Below, one piece after another: positions 40,701-49,748 of a stretch of 64,000 nucleotides of DNA. Source of the stretch: Litsea cubeba (lineage: Eukaryota; Streptophyta; Magnoliopsida; Laurales; Lauraceae); assembly GCA_012931725.1 (NCBI GenBank), contig CM022948.1, forward strand, positions 111,028,477 to 111,092,476. Reading direction: 5' to 3'. A program made the translations under genes and the position numbers. Every line of letters begins with the position of its first letter. Positions within the stretch are counted from its first letter, which is position 1. The notes under the pieces are model-generated. The model did no database searches and was not told the origin of the DNA. It saw nothing but the letters and a program-made list of their open reading frames with translations.

Positions 40701-43308
40701 TTTCATCTTGGGGAAAATTTTTGATTTATCAAAAATTCAGAATGTAGTGTGCAGTATTAGCATCACTTAGTTGAATATATCAATGGTTCTTTTATCTTTG
40801 CTACAAGGTGTCAGTTGGCCTTTTTTAATTTCATCAATTTGAATTCCCTGAAACCCTTTATCTCTGAAAAGATTAGTTGCATGTGGTGCATGTTGACGAG
40901 ATTGAGGATGTCCTTTTAGATGTGGGACCAAGCAACCAACCATGTGTGGACCATAGGCCAGAAATCACGCCGATCAGATTCAAGGTTCAGCCCGAGTCCA
41001 AGTCACATGGGACTCAACTCAGCCGAGTTTTTAATCTTTGCACTGGAGTCAATAGGGCCATGGATTTGATGGATAGTTGCTATCCGTCAACAAGTATATC
41101 GGTATTACAAGCACTTGGACTTGTCGCTTCTTTTAGGATTCTTCACTATGGAGGAAATCTACGAGAGAGGAGAGAAAGGCATCATTGAACCTTATTCTTC
41201 CTTGTGAGCCTCCTGTTAATCCTCTTCACAGGACAGCAATCCAAGAATGGAAAATTCCTCAGAGATTAGTCACTTATATGGAAAGATACCCAATTGCCGT
41301 GTAAAGGTGACTCACCTAGGAGGGGTCATTACTTCAGTCCTCCAATTCGAAACCATATCTGCTACTTGTGCGCAGATGTGGTGGGCCTATATCGCAGAAA
41401 TTCTCCAAGTACCATTGAAAGATTGAAATCATGTGTGGTCCCACAAAAAAATGGCACACTAGATTCCCATGTTGATGTTATGACATCCAGTTTAAAGTTT
41501 TCCATCATTGTTGACTGTATCATTCTTGTATGTATTTAACTTAATCTCTGAGCTTGTGTCTAGATGTAGATTTATACGTATGTTATCTCTGCATAAACTG
41601 TTACTCTGTATCTATTTCTATAAATTGATCTTTTATATTTTTTTCACTTAAAAAGAAAAGGTGAGACTGTTTTTCTTTTATTTCCTTTGAAATCCCAAAT
41701 CATGATTTGATGGTGGATCATTTGGTTCTGCAGTTAAGATGATGTGGAAAGAAGAGACCACAATAGGTGGGATCTTTAATGTGGTCTCTTCTGTTTAACC
41801 CCCTATCAATATTGAGAGTCGGGACATTCTAGAACCTGATCGAAACGAACTATCAGCTTTGGGTGTAAATGAATCAAGCATCAAGACACCTATGACCTAA
41901 ATGCCCTAAATAGTTGTTGAAACCATGTCGGTTGAGGCTTGCGTTCATTTGATTTGCATATTTTAGAAAACATAAATATCTAGGTTGACTGTGTTTTTCT
42001 CTCTTTTTTTTTTTCCTTTATTTTTCCTTTTTTAGAAGATAACACAAATCTTAGTCATGCTCATCATTATATTTGCTTGTGGGAGTTGATATATTGCTCG
42101 AGTTTTGCACTAACACCTTGAGGATTCTCTGGAAATGATGGTCTTCAAGAAAGATCACATTTTAATCATTTTTTTATAGTGCCAGCTTCCAATACCCGGA
42201 TCTAGACTCACAATTTGAGTTTCAATATGCAGCTTCCTCCAGCTTCTGGTAGGGAAAGAGAACTGCAGTCTCAGGTCCTTCGTCTACAACAAAGGTATGA
42301 AAGCAATTGTTTTCTTTGCTAAATGTATTCATACATTTGAAATTATCAAACTGAGACTTGTCTGGATGTTAGCATTGGGAGTACTGTTGAAGAACTGCAG
42401 ATTTTGAAGAGGAAAAATGCTCAGGTGAGTCCTTGTTAGCAACTTTGCATATGGACTATGCTGGCTTCTTTTCCATTGAGTCCAGTCTGTCATTACCACT
42501 GTTAATCTTTATTTCATTTTTCCATGTACCCCAAATATCAGTATAAATATTTTGGCAGGAGGATGGCCATCCATTTTACAGGTTCACTATACGTTTCACG
42601 TGGTGGGTGTTGAAAGTTGAAACAAACACCACATTATGCTGGATACTATATTCCCAACTTTCCATGAAAACATTGTTGTTGATCAGTACAGACAGAGAAT
42701 AATTTGGAGCAAAATACCTTAAAAAAGAAAGAAAGGAAATGAAAAAAAAAAAAAAAACCTCATACAAGTTATTTTCTCAAATCTTCAGATAGGAAAATAG
42801 ACTAGATTAGGTGGGTTATTGGTTTTATGCGCTGATAATGATTTAGGACAAGAAGGAAAAAGCAGGATAAAGAATAGCATCTTACTGAATGTAGTTCCCA
42901 ATGTTTGTGTTCCCCTACAAGCATGGTGGAATTGATGACCATCTATTTTCTGACTCTGGATCACAGGAAATAAAAATACCACCATTCCATTCCCAAATGC
43001 ACCTTTAAATTGATCTTCTTAGAATTGCTGAAAATAAATTGTAGTTGGACATTATCATCTCCATCATTGATCATGACTGCTGTACTAGTCATGCTGCGGT
43101 GCCCCTCTATATTTACAACATGATAGTTCTTTTCATTTTGCAGCTTGAACAGACATTAAATGCATACAATATGATAGTTCTTTACCTTTTGCAGCTTGAA
43201 CAGACATTAAATGCGTACAATATGATAGTGCTTTTCCTTTTGCAGCTTGAACAGACATTAAATGCTATTGTCGACAGAGAGGAGAGGATAAAGGATGAAG
43301 AGTGTTGA
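22845..43308 (+). CDS. STE20/OSR1-like Ser/Thr protein kinase, BLUS1-related, 19 coding exons
   Basis: Exons: 22845-23012, 23585-23839, 24071-24195, 24296-24340, 24428-24509, 25531-25599, 25671-25841, 25946-26011, 26516-26584, 26698-26841, 26971-27044, 28516-28604, 29154-29245, 35391-35513, 35599-35641, 35737-35783, 42233-42294, 42373-42424, 43246-43308. All introns are GT-AG, phases match at each junction, and the product is 612 residues. The kinase domain (about residues 16-280) shows the glycine loop GEGVSATV (23-30), VAIK with Lys45, a probable alpha-C Glu62, HRDVK (137-141), DFG (157-159), GTPCWMAPE (179-187) and DIWSFG (200-205), so it should be active. After it come LSQQEYIRGISAWNF, an RFKV motif (472-475) and a C-terminal coiled coil (about 555-612). 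This layout fits the plant Fray/OSR1-like group, which includes BLUS1, a kinase of stomatal blue-light signalling; which member this is cannot be told. The exon calls rest on motif recognition and phase, without transcript data. The last exon has three candidate acceptors. Confidence 0.9.
23013..23584 (+). other. Kinase intron 1
   Basis: Donor ttg/gtatgt and acceptor ttgtacag/gatggg. A T-run follows the donor within 15 nt. No other structure recognised. Confidence 0.8.
24510..25530 (+). other. Kinase intron 5, containing a miniature element
   Basis: Lies between the exon coding for the APFSKYPPMK stretch and the exon coding for VLLMTLQNAPPG. The right half is occupied by an inverted-repeat element (see 25133-25370). 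The left half has repeated ggcctg/ggctgg motifs of unknown origin. Confidence 0.75.
25133..25370. mobile_element. ~238-bp long-inverted-repeat miniature element in kinase intron 5
   Basis: The left arm (cagtgatggagtgcggatca, then cacctattgcag) and the right arm (gtgataggtgatccagact, then cttcattgatg) pair over about 100 bases each with scattered mismatches, so the element is nearly a complete foldback. No target duplication could be fixed. The structure resembles Mutator-type foldback miniature elements, but that class call is tentative. Confidence 0.7.
27045..28515 (+). other. Kinase intron 11
   Basis: 1,471 nt between the exon ending in LHTL plus two bases of a split codon and the exon that completes it as Glu. 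The stretch around 27170-27240 (cctggataaaagaggtcgcg) resembles wording common in plant RTE-type retroposons, but this is too short to be sure. A purine-rich run lies at 28232-28260. Confidence 0.6.
29331..30596. mobile_element. Small non-coding LTR element (TRIM-like), 322-bp direct repeats
   Basis: The blocks 29331-29652 and 30275-30596 are direct repeats of equal length. They begin gtagatgccg, end gctgcatca and differ at only a few positions, as expected of LTRs. The 622-bp interior has no gag or pol. It includes ttggtatcagagcc (30044-30057), the usual plant primer-binding site complementary to initiator Met-tRNA. That site lies about 390 bp from the left repeat instead of adjacent to it, because another repeat pair sits between. 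Size and lack of genes fit a terminal-repeat retrotransposon in miniature. Confidence 0.65.
29705..30015. mobile_element. 311-bp miniature LTR-like unit nested in the larger one
   Basis: Two identical 70-bp direct repeats (29705-29774 and 29946-30015) begin tgttaagtagttg and end caactttgaca, that is TG...CA. The first is followed by tgttatcaaagc, a primer-binding-site-like motif, and the second is preceded by a purine tract (gagggggg). All three are hallmarks of an LTR element. The 171-bp interior is GC-rich (gccccatgccgcg repeats). No matching 5-bp target duplication is visible, so it may have arrived by recombination rather than fresh insertion. Confidence 0.6.
31547..31644. repeat. 49-bp tandem duplication
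   Basis: The unit starting ctcatttctaattcaataat occurs at 31547 and again at 31596 with one clear difference. It lies inside kinase intron 13. Confidence 0.8.
31900..32420 (-). pseudogene. Decayed non-LTR retrotransposon reverse transcriptase fragment
   Basis: Read on the minus strand, 32370-32320 gives a TVFIDLEKSY-type stretch matching the conserved FIDLEKAYDRVP block of RTE/LINE reverse transcriptases. Near 32150-32040 a stretch ending VPWYMLLVDNVILIN matches the block that normally carries the catalytic FADD. Here that block reads LVDN, there is an in-frame stop shortly before it, and the two blocks are not in one frame. The copy is therefore dead. It lies antisense within kinase intron 13. 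Confidence 0.7.
33961..34560 (-). mobile_element. 5'-truncated RTE-like retroposon 3' end, antisense
   Basis: In complement, the left boundary reads ccaatatatagttggaac, then aaagctttgatgatgatg, then a GGT/GAT tail at 33961-33988. This is the typical 3' terminus of plant RTE-type elements, which end in GAT-like simple repeats. The body to the right (for example ttggacatgtccaaaccatc) is common plant repeat sequence of the same type. A second, very short copy of this terminus lies at 59918-59963. Confidence 0.6.
34701..34777. repeat. (AG)n microsatellite, 77 bp
   Basis: About 38 uninterrupted AG units on the sense strand of kinase intron 13. Likely highly length-variable between individuals. 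Confidence 0.97.
38125..38545. mobile_element. 401-bp Mutator-like miniature element with perfect 10-bp flanking repeats
   Basis: The element 38135-38535 is bounded by identical direct repeats gccccaaagt (38125-38134 and 38536-38545). Its termini are atagttgtc on the left and gataactat on the right (inverted, imperfect). The interior is rich in ttccg/cggaa motifs. A 9-10-bp target duplication points to the Mutator superfamily. No transposase. Confidence 0.75.
38663..40418. mobile_element. 1.74-kb hAT-like non-autonomous element, host of a nested insertion
   Basis: The element 38671-40410 starts tagggatgcaaatgg and ends ccatttgcaaccctA, perfectly inverted except for the outermost positions. 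The flanking 8-bp repeats attaaggc (38663-38670) and atcaaggc (40411-40418) differ at one base. The subterminal regions are rich in ggatcc and gatcc motifs. There is no transposase frame. Another element (39083-39882) has inserted into it. Confidence 0.7.
39083..39882. mobile_element. 800-bp miniature element rich in aatcg motifs, nested in the hAT-like element
   Basis: Begins atagttttcaaaatcgaaat and ends attctgataactat, inverted ends of the same ATAGTT type as the 38135-38535 element. The flanking decamers gcatctaggc and gcatctccgt share only their first six bases plus scattered positions, so the insertion is older or the boundary is off by a little. Both arms are packed with gaatcg / cgaatc repeats. 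Confidence 0.55.
42425..43245 (+). other. Kinase intron 18
   Basis: Ends in the third copy of a tandemly triplicated acceptor (see 43114-43266). The frame stays open from 43045 through all three copies into the last exon, so use of either upstream acceptor would not cause a frameshift. Confidence 0.75.
43114..43266 (+). repeat. 51-bp tandem triplication of a 3' splice site plus exon start
   Basis: Three units (43114-43164, 43165-43215, 43216-43266) each read tacaa-atgatagt, a T-rich tract ending ttttgcag, then cttgaacagacattaaatgc. Each therefore carries a complete pyrimidine tract, the AG acceptor and the first 21 coding bases (LEQTLNA) of the last kinase exon. Exon starts would be at 43144, 43195 or 43246. 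The unit length is divisible by three and contains no stop, so all three choices keep the frame and the same stop at 43306-43308. Confidence 0.93.
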
Positions 43309-43760
43309 TACCTCACTTGTCATTTATTCTTGGACATGGTGAGGACATCTTCACAGCAAGGGACTCGAGCCTTTCATGTTTTTATAGTGTAAAAACATGT
43401 TTTGAGAGGCATGGTGCCCCAATTTGTGATGGTATCCGTTGGAGATCATCACAATCTCTTGTAAATTGTTTGTTTTATTACTCTATTATATTGCATTTTG
43501 GCTCTCTCTCTCTCTCTCACACACACGTGGCCCCCTGTTTAAATGGTCCTGACTCTTTGATTATTGGCCTACGAATAAAATGTAAGGAAAGATCAGGATT
43601 CGGCATTTCTCTGCAAGAGGGGGTTATGGTCGAGTGGTGTTCGGAAAGGTAACTGCGAAACAATACTGGTAGATCATGTACTAATGATTGAGAACGTTTT
43701 ATTTTATTAAACTTTTGTTTCTTTTTCAGGTTCTACCCTGTCTGTGCGAGGCGCAAATTT
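43309..43760 (+). other. Kinase 3' untranslated region with a probable 81-nt intron
   Basis: Downstream of the TGA, a strong donor (gaaag/gtaactg, GT at 43649) and a strong acceptor (tttctttttcag, AG at 43728-43729) bound an 81-nt T-rich segment with plant-intron composition. If spliced, this leaves an exon junction about 340 nt after the stop codon. The polyadenylation site cannot be placed. A CT/CA-rich stretch lies at 43503-43527. Confidence 0.5.
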
Positions 43761-45777
43761 ACTCCTGGTGATGGCCAGGCAGATAGGCACTTAATGACAG
43801 TATAGAATGGGAGTTAATATTCGCGTGTCAAGTGCCATTGGGTACAGCCACTGCATATTGAGTTGCATGGTTTGGCCATTTCGACTGGTAGCGAGGATTC
43901 TCGGATATTATTCCACATATTCGTGATATTGCCAGATATGATTATGCTTTAACAATCCTGCCAGCTTTGTGCGGTTTACTTGGATGCACGCGAGGCACGG
44001 AGGGATTGGAAGGTCTTGTGATAGCCGCTTGATCCAATTGTCCTAACTAAGGGCTCCAAGATTTAGTGGCCATATTTGCACATATACAACCATAGAATTT
44101 TGGGGCTCTTAAATGGGAGAAATTTAGCAAAGAACTGGGCGCTGAATAATGTGCAAACCATGGGTATGGGGATCATCTGCAGGGCATGCGTTTGGCAAGG
44201 GTTAAAACGTTTTGCCCAGATTTCACTATGATTGTAACCAGCTAATCCAAAGGCCCCGGGTTTTAGAGCTAACAATGCACTTATAAGTTGGCGGCTTTTA
44301 AGCATATGTTACAGTCCAGTAAAGAACGGCATGCATCCAGATGGACTGCCCTTTAAAGGCCCGACTCCAACTAAGACCTCAATAAAAGCCCATCTCGTAC
44401 AAGGCCTGTTTTCCTTAAATAGCTGCTCTCTTTGTTCTGTTCTGCATATATATTAAGTTTTTTTGTATAATTAGAGTCCAATTGGCCCATTGGGTAGAGT
44501 CTTGAGCCCCAGCCCCAGCCCGATAAGAGATCTATAGCCTAAATCTGGCTGGGGCTTGGCGTATCAGACCTGATGAACAGTCAGAAACCTTAGTTACTAG
44601 ATTCGATCTTAGGATGATTCACGACAAACCTGGTTCCATCGACAGCCTTATGCTCACCCATGTGCAAATCACGATATTGGGTCAGACTTTCAAGCTTAAG
44701 AGAGATTATCCGGGATAGAGGTAGGGGGGGTAAGGTATCCGTCGCCCCTCAGAAGATCTTGACCATGTAATTAAAGAAGTGGAAAAATGGTGATTATGGT
44801 CATTTGTAAACAAGAAAAAGTGACCCACCAAACAGATGAATCGGATAACATAATTCATACGTGATTGTGGCAGCCGGTATTCTATCTAGAGTGGGGTAAA
44901 AGTAGCTCATCATATATTGGGTCATCCTTCCGATGGATATTGGGCTAGATGGACAGAAGTGATTTTAGGCTTTGGTAGTTAAAAACTTGATTTTGGAGAG
45001 ACCAACCAATGCCATGTATAATTTATTTGGACGATGGCTTTTTAGGTAATTTCACTCTTCCGACATCTTTCAAATTAGAGATCTGTTACATGCACACTTG
45101 ATTTTTCTTTCTACACACTGCTTCTCACAACATCCAACCCTTTTAAAAGAGTACCAAAATTACTTTCTACCTCCCCCTCCTGTCTCTCTCTCTCTATATC
45201 CCTGCCACCCACTCTCTCTCTCCCTCTCTCTCTCCCTATTCCTGCCTGCCTCCCCCCTTGACTCCCTCTCCTCCCCCAATCTCTGGGCGGTGCTGCCATT
45301 TTCATCGTGCAAAAATATGTTTCTTCTCAATTTTCCGTTGACAGCATCATGCAGTTAAAAAGGAAAAAAGAACAAAGAAATTCACTAAATCTCGGCGATA
45401 ATAATTTACCAACTACAGTGGACCAGCATATCATATCCCCAGGCCTATTCGTTTGGGTAGAGGACCAATAATAAAGTGAATGAATGTCAAATTATGAAAA
45501 GTAAGAATAAAGTATACTAAAGTAAAATGCGCTTTTTGGCAAAGTTTACAATACTATGGTGTATCACACTTTTATGAAGTAATAGAAAAAAAAACGAAAA
45601 AACAAAAGTCAATAGAGGAGTAAAACGAACGGTAAGTGGGTCACATCCTATTTTTTTTTTCATCCAAATATATTTTGAAGGTGCGAGATTTACAACACTT
45701 GGACTTAAATCGTCAGAAGCTGGCTCTAACGAAACTAACCTTTGCGGACATGGAAGATATTTCCCTGTAAAGTTTTA
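43761..45777. other. Spacer between convergent genes, no gene seen
   Basis: Contains a pyrimidine-rich (ctctct) low-complexity block at about 45175-45275 that produces spurious frames on both strands. No other feature recognised. Confidence 0.5.
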
Positions 45778-45981
45778 CTAGGAGCTTGCGACTATATAAA
45801 AATTAATAATAAACACCACAAAACTTAAGCCTGTAGAAATATAACCCAGGCTTCGGTGGTCCAGTTCCATTGAATGTACCAACAACGCCAAGATTACCAG
45901 ATAACAGCCAACTGCCCAAGATTGAAGGGATGTGAATGCTTTATCAAACCGCAGACAACAAATGCTCAGACGAAAAAACAA
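45778..45981 (-). repeat. Diverged duplicate of sequence downstream of the ATP synthase beta gene
   Basis: The stretch 45877-45955 (accaacgccaagattaccag through attgaaggg to ctttatcaaa) aligns with 49269-49342 (accaatcccaagattactag, attgaaggg, ctttatcaaa). I estimate about three quarters of the bases match by eye. The second stretch lies about 0.4 kb 3' of the ATP synthase beta stop codon, probably in its 3' UTR or just beyond. No beta-subunit coding exon is seen beside the copy. An open 67-codon frame here has no known homology. Confidence 0.5.
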
Positions 45982-46127
45982 CTGTTCATGATTTTAGTTT
46001 TTAAGTGTGTGCCTACGTCGAAAGGATACTGCATAGCCCACGCTGGTTAAGTGTGTTTCTTAACCAGCTACTCAAGGATTGCCAGATTTCTACTTTTCAT
46101 ACGGAACAGACGAGCGTATTAGTTTGG

Positions 46128-46738
46128 CACTTTACTAGCATATTAAAAGTCGAGTAAAGCATTTATTTTTCAAATAAGATGTCACATCAAAGGCATTTTA
46201 ATTCAAGACTCCCTCCATCTTTTTTCAAAAAACAAAAAAAATAAAAAAAAAAAACAAAATTTATCTACTAAAATACAAAAAAAAAAAAAAAAAACTCTAC
46301 TTTCCCATATAAAATAATCAAAAAGATTTCATAACAAACAACTAAAAATAAATTACAATCATAACCCACTTATATTTTAGTCTTTCTTCAAAATCAACTT
46401 TACTTCACTTGACTCAATTAGTAGAGTGGGCCAGTGTGGCACTTTACTAACATAGTAAAATTCAAATAAAGTCTCCATTTTCAAACAAGATATCACATCA
46501 AAAGCACTTTAATTCAAAACTCCCTCAAGCTTTTTAAAAAAAAGTCAAAAAGCAACCACCTTTATCCACTAAAATATAAAAAAACTCAACTTTCTCATAC
46601 AAAAAATCAAAAAGATTCCATAACGAACAATTAAAAATAAAATATCATCATAACTCACTTATATTTTATTCTTTTTTCAAAATCAGTTTTACTTCACATG
46701 ACTTTATTAGTAGAGTTGCCAAACTAGCCCCACTCCTA
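46128..46738. repeat. Two tandem copies of a ~306-bp AT-rich unit
   Basis: Both copies start near tggcactttacta (about 46128 and 46434). They run through aagatgtcacatcaaa / aagatatcacatcaaa and attcaagactccctc / attcaaaactccctc, and end near attagtagagt. Identity looks roughly 80%. The origin is unknown; it could be part of a larger decayed element. Confidence 0.7.
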
Positions 46739-46780
46739 AGTAGCCCAATGTAGGGAAAAAAAGTTTTTAAGTACAATAGC

Positions 46781-47144
46781 CTCATTGGCGGGGTGCTCAT
46801 GGGATGGGCTGGGCTGGGCTGGGCTGGTATGGGGCGTAGGTCTCAATACTCGGGCCTGGCTTAGATTTATTATTTGGATCCAATTAATAGATGGGCTGGG
46901 CATGGATCCAGTGGTAGATTCCAAAGCCCAGCACCAAATGTAAAAATATGAAGAGAATGGAGAGGGGACAGCGATCAAACACAAGCAAATTCACACGGGA
47001 CTAAACCGGTTGAGCTACAGCAACAGCTTTAGACACTGTTTACTATTCCCTTTTTTTCTATAAAGCTAACACCAGACTCAGGCTTAATCTTTTCCAAGCG
47101 GGCCATGCTCAGGCCATCCACTTATGGACACCCCTACTCATTGG
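46781..47144. mobile_element. 348-bp hAT-type miniature element with perfect 8-bp target duplication
   Basis: The element 46789-47136 is flanked by identical ctcattgg octamers (46781-46788 and 47137-47144). Ends cggggtgctcatgggatggg and the inverse of ccacttatggacacccctA match the TAGGGGTG(C/T)CCAT pattern of the element at 14103-14459. The interior has a run of gggct repeats at 46804-46826. No transposase. Confidence 0.85.
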
Positions 47145-47196
47145 ATTGATGGAAAAGGCCCCAATGAAGTTTTAGATGACCACTTTAGTAGCATAC

Positions 47197-47600
47197 CAAT
47201 TACAATATATTAAGCTAAAAAATCTTGGATCTAATTTGTACCGTGCTTTTTAATTTTGACCGAAATTTATTTTCAATTCCTACAACTACTAATAAGGTAC
47301 AATACTCTCCCTCCCCTTTCCACTAATATACTCATCCTACTTATGGACTTCAATCTTTTCCACTAATATACTTATTCTACTTATGGACTCCAATCTTTTC
47401 CTTTCTAACATACAAAGAATCAATTTATAATATACACAGCTAAAAGATTTTAGATCTAATTTTGACCAAAAGTTATTTTCTTTCCTACAACTACTAGCTA
47501 GTTACAACTGATAATAAACTCTCCCTCCCCTTACCACTAATATATTTATCCAACTCATGGACTCCAATCTTTATCTTTCTAACATACATTGATTTTCTAA
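47197..47600. repeat. Two diverged tandem modules resembling Helitron 5' ends
   Basis: Modules beginning acaatatattaagctaaaa (about 47201) and tataatatacacagctaaaa (about 47427) each continue through tagatctaattt / ggatctaattt, then ctacaactact, then ctctccctcccctt and actaatat. A third module of this kind begins at 52338 and there ends in a Helitron-like terminus. No terminus is seen here. Confidence 0.5.
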
Positions 47601-47768
47601 AAAAAAAAAAAAATCACGTACATTGATAGAATCCTATTTCTTCATGCATGCCGGTGATTAGCACATTTTGTTTTTTGCTAGTTCAGATTTATGATTGTGT
47701 CATTGGTAATTGCAGAAAGTTTTTGGACACGATGCAAAAACCCAAGGGCCCATTTGGATCTTCATACA

Positions 47769-48828
47769 CTTCAAACCATGGTTGAAAATATCGGCCGGTA
47801 CCGGTACGTACCGGCCGATACGTACCGGTACCGGTCGGTACCGCACCGATATCTCAGCGAGATATCGGTCGCGGCGATACGGACAAAATATCGCCAAAAT
47901 ATCGCCATATATCGGCCGATATTTTCAAAATATCGGCCGTGGCGATATCTCGGCCGATATTTTGAAAATATCGGCCGATCTCCTTTTTTTTTTTTTTTTT
48001 TTTTTTTTTCCCCCGCCGGGGATACCCCCGGACCCCCTCTGCGAAGCGCATGTTTTAGATAAATGACAATCAAAATTCAAGAAAACAAAATGATCTACTT
48101 GACCATGATAGCTAGGACTCTTTTGCTAATTGTCTTTCTTTTTTTTTTGTGCTTGGATGTCTATTATTATCATAAACTACTAGATACGATATTAAACCTA
48201 TTTAATTATGTTTGGAATGATATAGTAGTAAAGATTGTGTAATATGCTAATTCATGAACCAAAAGGCTTTATATTGAGTTAGATTCGATGTTACTCACTT
48301 ATTTTCCCCTAGATCTAGTATTTTAAAGTGTAGATCTAAATTTTTTTTATTTCCAAAATTTGAGGCTTTTCTTGAAATCAATTATATTTTTTCACATTAG
48401 TGTTCAAATGCATTGATAATGTATTAGTTTAAAATAGATCTATACTTTTGGAACAAAAAAGTATGAGTTTTTGCCAAAAATTATGGTTGCATTATGTCAG
48501 ATTTATGATATTTCATCTTATTGATCATGAGCATCGATAATGGTTGCATTATATAAAATACTGGAGAATAAAGCGAACAGCGATACAGACAGGACTCATA
48601 ACTTAAGGTGACCGAGATTTTGATTTATTATTGTTACTAATGGAAAAAAATATTGTTTTCCAACATTTTCTAATATTCTGAATTTTTTGAATATTTTTGC
48701 AGATTTTTTTGGATTAAAAAAAAATTCACACCGCGACGACCGCGACGGACCGATATCCGCGACGTATCGGTTTTTTCGGCCCGGCCGATACCGCGACCGA
48801 TACCGAGATTTTAAACCATGCTTCAAAC
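47769..48828. mobile_element. 1,044-bp element with perfect 8-bp target duplication and iterated cgatatcggc motifs
   Basis: The element 47777-48820 starts catggttgaaaatatcgg and ends ccgagattttaaaccatg, inverted ends of about 18 bp. It is flanked by identical octamers cttcaaac (47769-47776 and 48821-48828). The first 220 bp are a dense lattice of palindromic gatatcggcc and ggtaccgg motifs on both strands. Next come a T-run of about 25 bp and an AT-rich core. The right end again has cgcgac/cggccgatacc motifs. Long frames at 47691-48073 on both strands come from this repetition and are not genes. Confidence 0.75.
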
Positions 48829-49748
48829 TGCCCAAAACCCCTCAAAAACTGTCCTCGTGAAAAGTACCTTGTGCAATATAAATTTTGGATCATTAAAGCT
48901 GGCCTCATCTTCAACCATCTGATTGAACTCATGAACAAATACAATGCTGAGTCATAAGAAACAACTAACAGCCTAGAATCCTCTCATCCGTCACCATCCG
49001 TGTCAAGCCAATTTTACGAGCACATTGGGTCCCAATTCCCAAATGTTGCTGGTTGTAATGATGCAAATAATACAAAAGCCTTATACGGAACCTGCTCCAA
49101 GTAGTAACAATATTCACTTCATTGGGACCATAAGAAATCACCTAGTGTGGGGAGCATCAGCACTCATATCTGCAAAGGCACAAAGTTTATAACAGACAAG
49201 ACTTCATCCCAGAAGAAGCAGGCCCCGGCCACCTCTGATGTTACTGACCTTTACATTCATCGCTCAGTGCACCAATCCCAAGATTACTAGATTACATCCT
49301 ACTGACCAAGATTGAAGGGCTTGGGTTGCTTTATCAAAACTTGTAGGGCCATTCACAGTCCAAACATCAGATGAAGTTGTACCACGCAACCAAAGCCGCA
49401 AAAATGCAGACTCGTGGGTCAAATATAACATACATAATGCTTAAATAAACACAGATCAAGGATGAAAGTTGCAAACCAGCCATAAAGGAGAAACAGGTCC
49501 CACTTGGTGCACAATCTGAACAAGCGTTTATAATTCAAATGCTCGTGTATCTTAACGAGCAACTGGAACATGTCTGCATCTATTTATTGCAAAAGAAGGG
49601 GGCCAAATCAGAGAACCCCATACTCAGTATCTCTCTACCATAATCCCGTTTAAACAAAAATGAAATCCCAAACATGCTAACCTCAAAAAATGAATGAGTA
49701 CAAGCGTTGCCTGCGCTTAAATTATTGAATTAGGCGAAAGAAAACATA
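48829..49748 (-). other. 3' flank and presumed 3' UTR of ATP synthase beta
   Basis: No reading frame of interest. The portion nearest 49748 is presumably transcribed as 3' UTR, though no polyadenylation site can be fixed with confidence. Bases 49269-49342 have a diverged copy at about 45877-45955. Confidence 0.5.

Larger units (their letters stand above)
35784..42232 (+). other. Kinase intron 16, 6.4 kb
   Basis: Separates the exon ending in TTDLLR from the one starting LPPASGRERELQ; the two are contiguous in protein logic and phase. It contains a Mutator-like miniature element (38135-38535) and a hAT-like element (38671-40410) with another element nested in it. The frames at 40877-41188 and 41294-41539 have no recognised motif. 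The stretch 36900-37260 may be a retroelement remnant. The remainder is AT-rich filler. Confidence 0.75.

Noticed and set aside
40877..41539. Frames of 103 and 81 codons in kinase intron 16, considered as missing exons
   Set aside because: Exons at 35737-35783 and 42233-42294 already join in phase and read through as expected for the family. These frames carry no kinase-tail motif and lack convincing splice sites.
45098..45358. Frames of 86 and 64 codons in a ctctct-rich block
   Set aside because: Low-complexity simple sequence; the translations are runs of Ser-Leu or Arg-Glu.
47691..48073. Overlapping frames of 100-123 codons on both strands, rich in RYRPI-type repeats
   Set aside because: They are generated by the iterated cgatatcgg / ggtaccgg motifs of the transposon at 47777-48820 and by a poly-T run.
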